This document shows, one piece after another, positions 59,165 through 64,000 of a DNA stretch of 64,000 nt. Source of the DNA: Clostridia bacterium. GTDB taxonomy: Bacteria; Bacillota; Clostridia; Oscillospirales; CAG-272. Below the pieces are notes generated by a model. That model made no database searches. It was not told the DNA's origin and saw only the letters and a program-made list of their open reading frames with translations. A program made the position numbers and the translations under genes. Position 1 is the first letter of the stretch, and each line of letters starts with the position of its first letter. Location of the stretch: positions 1 to 64,000 of the forward strand of contig JAFYBN010000109.1 in the NCBI GenBank assembly GCA_017540175.1. Direction: 5' to 3'.

Positions 59165-60517
59165 TCACGTCCAGTCGGGACACTTCCACCAATCCCTCCA
59201 ATGTTTGGGCGGTTTCTGCGTCAGGAACCATCGGTATTTACGCTGATGCGCATAGGTTGCTTCGATATCAAGATCCATAGGGACACTCCTGCCCGCGTAC
59301 AGCTTTGAAAAAACGATCTCTGTTTCTTCTGCATCTGAGTTAATCTCGATTTCTTTTCCGTTGATACGAACGGACACGGGAGGATCTTTTCCGTAGTACG
59401 CCACCCGAAAACCCTGCGGAATGCCGAAGTATATGTGGGGATCGTAATCTTTCCGGCTATTCTGTTCCGTGAAAACATGACTGGGTATCGGGCGGTGTCT
59501 TCCGTCAGGAAAGACCAGGATCAAAAGTGACCGCACGTCCCTGCCGAGGAATTGACGCATCGGCTCATGGATGGTTTTTTCGGGAGAGGTCGACTGCTCA
59601 GGATTATTGAAACAGAATTTGGGCAGAGCGTCTCCTTTTCCGATCAAAGAAAGGAGCGCGGCCCGCATGGCATCGGCAGTCCCGTATCGTTTCACGGGAT
59701 CAAAGTCTATCGCGCCACGGATCACATCAATTATTTCTTTTGGATGCTCCCTGAATGGCAATCGCCAGCTGTACTCCCATTGGGCTCGGACCAGATGGGT
59801 GCTGAACCATTCCTCCCGTTCGTGAGGTTCGTCACCGGAACCGTGGAGTCCTCTCCCGTAGTCCATCCAAAAAGTCATCTCAAAGAGAACGGTTCCGAGA
59901 GAGAAGAGATCCGCTTTGATGGCTCCGGCGGCGTTCAGTTTTGCGCTGTTTTCCGTTTTCTTCATTTCCGGCGCCGCGTAATGTCTGGTACCCCCGGGAA
60001 GCTTGACTTGACTCAGTTCGTCCCGGTTTCTCGCCGCTCCGAAATCCCCCAGCTTGAAGGTTCCTTCAGCGGTGACGAAAATGTTATCCGGTTTAACGTC
60101 AAGATGATACCAGCCGTCTTTGTGGAGACTGGACAGAGCGCTGCAGATATCCGCTCCGAGCCTGAGCATATCATAACCTCGGTACTCCTCCAGTGGCAGC
60201 AGCGCTTCTTCCTGCAGAAGCAGATAGCGGTCTCCCGTACTGTTTTCCTTTACGACGGAAGAGTCAAAGAGCCGTACGAAATTGGGATGACCGGAATACC
60301 GCTTCATCAGAACCTCTTCCCGAAGCGGGTTTTCCTCGGCTCTCGTCAACGATCCATTTCCGGGAAGTTTCAGGACTCTGACCGCTCGATAAACGGAGCG
60401 AACCGGTCGGGATAGCTGTTTTGTTATCAAATAGACTGAACTCCGCGTTCCGGCTCCGATTTCCCGTACGACTTTCCATCCGGGCCATGCGAAGGAAATT
60501 GCGTTTTGAACGTTCAT
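59165..60517 (-). CDS. Serine/threonine protein kinase-like protein
   Basis: The 450-residue protein has a complete Hanks-type kinase domain: GAGTRSSVYL (21-30), the likely lysine in VRVLKL, HLDVKPDNIF (138-147) with the catalytic Asp, LGDFGAAR (DFG 158-160), and YAAPEM. Unlike PrkC/Stk1 it has no membrane segment or PASTA repeats. After about residue 300 there is a C-terminal part with PIPSHVFTEQNS and IYFGIPQGFRVAYYG and a final Trp-rich tail (HWRDWWKCPDW), of unknown fold. It is soluble. It lies 43 nt after a small lipoprotein gene on the same strand, with GGAG before the ATG. Substrates are unknown. Confidence 0.88.
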   Translation of the reverse strand: MNVQNAISFAWPGWKVVREIGAGTRSSVYLITKQLSRPVRSVYRAVRVLKLPGNGSLTRAEENPLREEVLMKRYSGHPNFVRLFDSSVVKENSTGDRYLLLQEEALLPLEEYRGYDMLRLGADICSALSSLHKDGWYHLDVKPDNIFVTAEGTFKLGDFGAARNRDELSQVKLPGGTRHYAAPEMKKTENSAKLNAAGAIKADLFSLGTVLFEMTFWMDYGRGLHGSGDEPHEREEWFSTHLVRAQWEYSWRLPFREHPKEIIDVIRGAIDFDPVKRYGTADAMRAALLSLIGKGDALPKFCFNNPEQSTSPEKTIHEPMRQFLGRDVRSLLILVFPDGRHRPIPSHVFTEQNSRKDYDPHIYFGIPQGFRVAYYGKDPPVSVRINGKEIEINSDAEETEIVFSKLYAGRSVPMDLDIEATYAHQRKYRWFLTQKPPKHWRDWWKCPDWT

Positions 60518-60560
60518 TTTGAATCTCCGATCTTATCTCCGTGCGTTCGTCCTCGCGCTC

Positions 60561-61028
60561 TCACAGCATCGCCGCGAATACGGAGTAAGTTCCCTTTACA
60601 GCGCCGTCCGTGTCTTTCACTTCGACGGTCAGGGTTTCGAGATCGCCGTCCTCCACCATGATCCTGAGCGTCCAGCCGTCCTCCAGAACGAGGTCGTTCG
60701 CGGAATAATAGCACTGGTCGACGTCGATCATCCGGAAGATGTAGCAGCCGGCGTCTCCGGGCTCGGGCAGCCGGATTTCGCGGCTTTCCCCCGTTTTCAC
60801 TTTGGCAGCGGACGCCGTTCCCCACAGAGTGGTTTTCAGGTTTGCCTCCGTCTGCGGCAGGAGCCAGAGGTCCGCCTCCGTCAGCTCGTTGACGAAGGTC
60901 ACGGTTCTTGTGTATTCGATCTCGGGCTTCGGTTCGGGCTCCGCTGCGCCGCCCTGCTCCTCCGCCTGACAGCCGAACAAAAGCGGCAGAAGCAGACAGC
61001 ACACGATGATCCATACGGTTTTTTTCAT
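60561..61028 (-). CDS. Small hypothetical lipoprotein
   Basis: The 155-residue protein has a lipoprotein signal (LLFGC, lipobox Cys 20), a Glu/Pro linker and a beta-rich domain from about residue 37 (VTFVNELTEADLWLLPQ to the end). The pattern resembles a small carboxypeptidase-regulatory or immunoglobulin-like fold but no family is recognised. GGAGG precedes the ATG. It is directly upstream of the kinase gene and probably co-transcribed. Confidence 0.75.
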   Translation of the reverse strand: MKKTVWIIVCCLLLPLLFGCQAEEQGGAAEPEPKPEIEYTRTVTFVNELTEADLWLLPQTEANLKTTLWGTASAAKVKTGESREIRLPEPGDAGCYIFRMIDVDQCYYSANDLVLEDGWTLRIMVEDGDLETLTVEVKDTDGAVKGTYSVFAAML

Positions 61029-61148
61029 TTTTCGATCCTCCGGCGGTTCTGTTTATGATTTTCGGAACGGCTCGATCCGTCCGTTCGGCGTCTTTGTGTT
61101 CTAATCTGCGGGAACGTGCTCGGCGGAAAGATCCCACCCCGCCTTGTC

Positions 61149-61295
61149 CTATTTGTCGTCGGTCGGAAAGCCGGGCGCTTCTGACGGCGGAGCGGGACGC
61201 AGATAGCCAACTGGTGTCCGTTTGCTGATAATGCGCATGTCGAAGCCGCTGTCCACGAATCCCCAAGCCCGCGTCAGCGCATGCGATTTACAGCT
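61149..61295 (-). pseudogene. Possible gene remnant (C-terminal fragment)
   Basis: Between the GNAT gene and the lipoprotein gene a 48-codon open minus-strand stretch reads like a genuine protein end: AWGFVDSGFDMRIISKRTP and VGYLRPAPP, finishing with PTDDK and a TAG. It has no convincing start: a GTG and an ATG exist inside but without a ribosome binding site, and a stop precedes it. It overlaps the GNAT stop. It may be the tail of a decayed gene, or chance. Confidence 0.3.
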
Positions 61296-61785
61296 TCAGC
61301 ACGGCGACGATTTCATCCCCGTCCATCTCGCCGTTTTCCACGAATCCCAAGGAGTGGTATAAGTTTCTTGCGACTTCGTTCTCCGGCTCGTAGGAGAGAG
61401 AACATAATTCGGCTTTTCCGCAGGGCCACGTTCGGATGAAATCCAGGGCGAGCTTGACGGCTTCTCTCCCGTAGCCGCGTTTCTGATACCGCTTGTCAAT
61501 CATCAGACGCCAGAGAGAGTAGTTGTTGACGAGCGACTTCGGAGTCTCGACGTCAGCAAAGTTTTCATACAGCGAGGCTTCATTGTATCCGATCATCAAA
61601 AACCCCACCGGCTTTTTGTCGTTGTATATGGCGAAAGGAAACGCGGCCGCGTCCGAATCGAGCGTTCCGTATGCCTGAACGATGCTGACCCAGTTCTCTG
61701 CGACAAAGTTTTTCTGATACCGAAAAACCTTCAGATTGACAATGTCCCAGATGTTTTTCGAATCGATTTTTTCAAGATGGATCAT
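61288..61785 (-). CDS. GNAT family N-acetyltransferase
   Basis: 165 residues with the GNAT core: FLMIGYNE, YSLWRLMIDKRYQKRGYGREAVKLALDFI (Q/R-x-x-G-x-G/A as KRGYGRE) and LSYEPENEVARNLYHSLGFVENGE, typical of spermidine- or RimI-like members of Clostridia. The start MIHLEKIDSKNIWDIVNLKV follows GGGAGA. Acceptor unknown. Confidence 0.88.
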   Translation of the reverse strand: MIHLEKIDSKNIWDIVNLKVFRYQKNFVAENWVSIVQAYGTLDSDAAAFPFAIYNDKKPVGFLMIGYNEASLYENFADVETPKSLVNNYSLWRLMIDKRYQKRGYGREAVKLALDFIRTWPCGKAELCSLSYEPENEVARNLYHSLGFVENGEMDGDEIVAVLKL

Positions 61786-61952
61786 AAATTGTCTCCCGAA
61801 TCATGTATTTGAAGTTGTCTTCTTTCCGACGCCCGGTGTTCCCCGCCCCGGAATGAAGAATCGAGGTTCCCTCAGTTCCTTTGTTTTGGGATCATTCGCT
61901 TGATTTGTCCCGTATCTCTGCGCGTCGGCCTCATCGGAACGGTAGGTGCGGA

Positions 61953-62480
61953 TCACCGTCTGATCGCATACATCTGCAGCGTCTCTTCATACTTCTCGCT
62001 GTACAGCTCATGCTTCAGAACGCCGCCGCAGTTTTTGATCACCCCCGCGGAGGCGATGTTGTCCTTGTCGCAGGACACCAATACTTCTTTGATCCCGATC
62101 CGTTCGCAAACCTTCAGCGCGGCGGAAAGCATGTCCGTCGCGTAATGCTTTCGTCTTTCCGTCGGTCTGACCGCGTAGCCGATGTGTCCGCCTTCATTTC
62201 GCAGAAAATCGTTCAGCGCCAGGCGGATGTTGATCATCCCCACGATCCTGTCGTCCTCTTCCCGGACGTAAAAATAAGTCAGGGCGGGCACCTTGGATTC
62301 CGGGATATTGGCGATATCCATGTCGCCCGCGATTTTCACGAGCCAGTCTTCATAGGTATGCTCTCTCAGGTAACGGTCCAGGCTCCCCGATCCGTTGATT
62401 TCCGAGCCGTATTCGTGGAATTCTTTGATGTAATCGATCGCTTTTTCTTTGTATGCCAAAACGGGAAAAACCATTTTCAC
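61953..62480 (-). CDS. GNAT family N-acetyltransferase
   Basis: 175 residues, starting with GTG (62480) behind GGGGGA, or with the ATG two codons on. GNAT elements: IVGMINIRLALNDFLRNEGGHIGYAVRPTERRKHYATDML (loop RKHYAT, landmarks GHIGYAVRPTERR) and EVLVSCDKDNIASAGVIKNCGGVL. This RimJ/YjdJ-like group is common in Firmicutes. The substrate is unknown. A gap of about 165 nt without features separates it from the GNAT gene downstream. Confidence 0.88.
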   Translation of the reverse strand: MKMVFPVLAYKEKAIDYIKEFHEYGSEINGSGSLDRYLREHTYEDWLVKIAGDMDIANIPESKVPALTYFYVREEDDRIVGMINIRLALNDFLRNEGGHIGYAVRPTERRKHYATDMLSAALKVCERIGIKEVLVSCDKDNIASAGVIKNCGGVLKHELYSEKYEETLQMYAIRR

Positions 62481-62606
62481 ATCGAAATCCCCCTTGTTTT
62501 ATCCGTGCGGATATGTCTTTCGATCATGGGCGCCGGATGGGACGCCCGTCTTCGGCGCTGAGAGCGCGCGGTATCAGCGATTCCGCCGCAAACGGGAATT
62601 TGGTTC

Positions 62607-63083
62607 TTATGATTCGCGAACCAGTTTTCCGGTGACGCATTCCGGGACCAGAGCAAACAGAAGCGTGTCCGGACCGGATCGCCTGATCTCTTCCGCGATG
62701 TAATCCTCATCCGCCGTGAACTTCAGACTCAGCTCTTTTGAAATCCGATATACGGTTTCCCGGTCTTCTATGAACTCGATCCGTCCGAAAACAATGACCG
62801 ATCTGATGTTCAGCGCCCACTCTCCTTCCCTGCGAAAGCCCTCGTCGTAGCAGCAGAAGGACGCCTTTTCGCAGCGTTTCATCGCGTCGATCTTATGTCC
62901 TTGTTTCCCGCCGTGGAAATAGAGCTTCCCGTCCTCTTCGCAATAGTAATGGTTGATCGGCACTCCGTAGGGGTAACCGTCGTCGCCCATGACGGAGAGG
63001 ACGCCCCGAAGCTGTGTTTTGAGGATTTCGACGCACTCCGTCTCCGGCAGCTGCTGCTTCTTTCTGAGCATTGGTCTGAACAT
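62607..63083 (-). CDS. Pyridoxamine 5'-phosphate oxidase family protein (FMN-binding split barrel)
   Basis: The 158-residue protein fits the small PNPOx/NimA-like flavin-binding family: GVLSVMGDDGYPYGVPINHYY, LYFHGGKQGHKIDAMKR, ASFCCYDEG and VIVFGRIEFIED. Such proteins bind FMN or F420 and reduce small molecules, and the NimA branch is linked to nitroimidazole reduction. The exact role is unknown. It has its own promoter. Confidence 0.9.
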   Translation of the reverse strand: MFRPMLRKKQQLPETECVEILKTQLRGVLSVMGDDGYPYGVPINHYYCEEDGKLYFHGGKQGHKIDAMKRCEKASFCCYDEGFRREGEWALNIRSVIVFGRIEFIEDRETVYRISKELSLKFTADEDYIAEEIRRSGPDTLLFALVPECVTGKLVRES

Positions 63084-63165
63084 GATATTTCACTCCCGTC
63101 AGAATCGTCAGTCCCCGCAGCATAAAGCGCTTTCGTCGAAGCGGGACTGCGTGTACAGATAGTTT

Positions 63166-63194
63166 ATTGTACCATAAGTTTATGAAATTCTCAA
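63166..63194 (-). promoter_or_regulatory. Promoter of the PNPOx-like gene
   Basis: Minus strand TTGAGA, 17-bp spacer, TACAAT, about 75 nt before the start codon. Confidence 0.65.
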
Positions 63195-63204
63195 TAGGAG
63201 TAGC

Positions 63205-63233
63205 AAAAAAACCGCCCGGATTTCTCCGGGCGG
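63205..63233 (-). terminator. Terminator of the SLH protein gene
   Basis: Minus strand CCGCCCGGA/TCCGGGCGG with a 4-nt GAAA loop, followed by TTTTTTT. Transcripts of the SLH gene end here, just before the PNPOx promoter. Confidence 0.88.
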
Positions 63234-63288
63234 CTGACTCGATTTCGGGACTTCTGTGCGGATCGGCTCAGCACGTTTTCCGCCAGCA

Positions 63289-64000
63289 TCAGGGCGCAAC
63301 GTTTTCAAGGAACGCGCGGATCGCAAAGGCGATTTCCGCCCGGGAAGCGGACTCGGCGGGACGGAGCTTTCCGCTCCGATCCGGTGTGAGGATTCCGTTA
63401 AATACCGCCCACTTCACGTTCTCCACCGCCCAGCCGGAAATCTCCGAAGCGTCGGTTACGGAAGGTGCAAGCTCCGCCGTGATCAGCTTATAGCCTTTGT
63501 ACTCGGCGTAACGGTTCAGAATCGCCGCGAGCTGTTCGCGGGTCAGCTCGTCGTCCGGGCCGTAGTTCCCGTCGCCGTAGCCCTTGACGATGCCGACGGA
63601 CGCCGCCCATTCGACCGCGTCGGAATACCATTTCCCGGTCGGAACGTCCGCGAAGACCTGAATGCCTTCGACGGACGGTTTGCCCTCCATGCGATGGAGG
63701 ATCGTCACCATCATGCCGCGGGTGAGAGGACCCACGGGATCGAATTCCGTTTTCGACACGCCGTTCATGATGTTCCGCTCGAACACGTATTTCACCGCGT
63801 TATAGAGATCCGTCGTCGGATCGACGTCGACGAAAGGAAGACTATTCTCGCCGGAGGTCTGCTGACCTGCCCCGGGGATTACGGGCTTCGGAGGGATGAA
63901 CGAAATCCTCAGTTCGCGGAAGACTGCCGTATAGGTCGCATCCTTCGTAACCGGAACAACTTCCGGGGACCAGCCTTCAAACAGGAAAACGGTGAAAGGA
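63289..64000 (-). CDS. SLH-domain surface protein, 5' end outside the window
   Basis: The frame is open to the window edge, so only the last 236 codons are seen. First comes a repeat-like stretch (LFEGWSPEVVPVTKDATYTAVF) of the InlB/Flg_new 'bacterial repeat' type, a linker (PPKPVIPGAGQQ), then three SLH repeats: GPLTRGMMVTILHRM with FADVPTGKWYSDAVEWAAS, VGIVKGYGDGNYGPDDELTREQLAAIL (landmark GYGDGNYGPDDELT), and a last one ending in the C-terminus AFLENVAP. SLH triplets attach proteins to the cell wall. This is the anchor of a larger exported protein. Confidence 0.85.
   Translation of the reverse strand, partial: PFTVFLFEGWSPEVVPVTKDATYTAVFRELRISFIPPKPVIPGAGQQTSGENSLPFVDVDPTTDLYNAVKYVFERNIMNGVSKTEFDPVGPLTRGMMVTILHRMEGKPSVEGIQVFADVPTGKWYSDAVEWAASVGIVKGYGDGNYGPDDELTREQLAAILNRYAEYKGYKLITAELAPSVTDASEISGWAVENVKWAVFNGILTPDRSGKLRPAESASRAEIAFAIRAFLENVAP

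Noticed and set aside
59013..59231. 72-codon minus-strand frame overlapping the kinase 3' end
   Set aside because: No ribosome binding site and no conserved features; probably chance, although a frameshifted kinase tail was considered.

Overview
The window looks like a chromosomal stretch of a fairly GC-rich (by eye near 60%) member of the Clostridia (Bacillota). The evidence is strong AGGAGG-type ribosome binding sites, sigma-A promoters with a 17-bp spacer in front of many genes, a T-box leader, a Gram-positive L10 leader, an LtaS-type lipoteichoic acid synthase, S-layer-homology proteins, an OhrR-type MarR regulator, and many lipoproteins with acidic E/T/P-rich linkers. No phage, insertion sequence, CRISPR array, tRNA or rRNA was seen. 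Most content is core or niche metabolism with compact operons and many clear intrinsic terminators.

Layout. 1-8.6 kb (minus): a CPBP protease/Lgt-like pair, a large exported multi-domain protein with an ETPA-repeat stalk and C-terminal anchor, a sugar isomerase/oxidoreductase pair behind a promoter that contains a perfect palindrome, and two small membrane proteins. 8.9-10.3 kb: a DUF3048 lipoprotein. 10.6-18.8 kb (minus): a complete myo-inositol catabolic operon iolJ-C-A-G-B-D-E from one promoter. 18.9-24.0 kb (plus): a divergent operon of a lipoprotein phosphodiesterase with a LamG domain, a solute-binding lipoprotein, and a leaderless paralogue of the phosphodiesterase. 24.1-26.7 kb (minus): rplJL with its L10 leader, and rarA. 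26.7-31.2 kb (plus): a small unknown protein, a GH92 mannosidase-like enzyme and the LtaS-like synthase. 31.3-36.4 kb (minus): inositol monophosphatase, rpmB, an operon of MutS-like ATPase, Lrp regulator and aminotransferase, and an OhrR-like regulator.

36.7-42.4 kb (plus): a T-box leader (probable isoleucine specifier AUC) controls one polypeptide that joins an XRE-type HTH, a cupin and an acyl-CoA ligase. It is followed by an HExxH protein, a sulfatase and mscS. 42.4-46.5 kb (minus): mscL with a ribbon-helix-helix protein, PAP2 phosphatase, nucleotidyltransferase, GNAT and a membrane protein. 47.0-53.1 kb (plus): a 1164-residue SLH/VanY protein, a second solute-binding lipoprotein and a phosphoesterase. 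53.2-64 kb (minus): MGMT and M42 peptidase, a membrane-tethered MerR regulator with a CPBP protease under a MerR-type 19-bp-spacer promoter, an ABC-2 exporter, a Ser/Thr kinase and lipoprotein, two GNATs, a PNPOx-like protein, and the 3' part of another SLH protein that runs off the end.

How the genes may work together: the inositol operon, the divergent phosphodiesterases and the inositol monophosphatase could together release and use inositol from phospho-inositols (inference). The T-box/HTH-cupin-ligase unit is the best candidate for an unusual system: an amino-acid-starvation switch on an acyl-CoA ligase, which would fit scavenging of a branched-chain acid for isoleucine synthesis. The MerR unit with transmembrane segments and a zinc ribbon, and a promoter with three TGACGC half-sites, is a second candidate.
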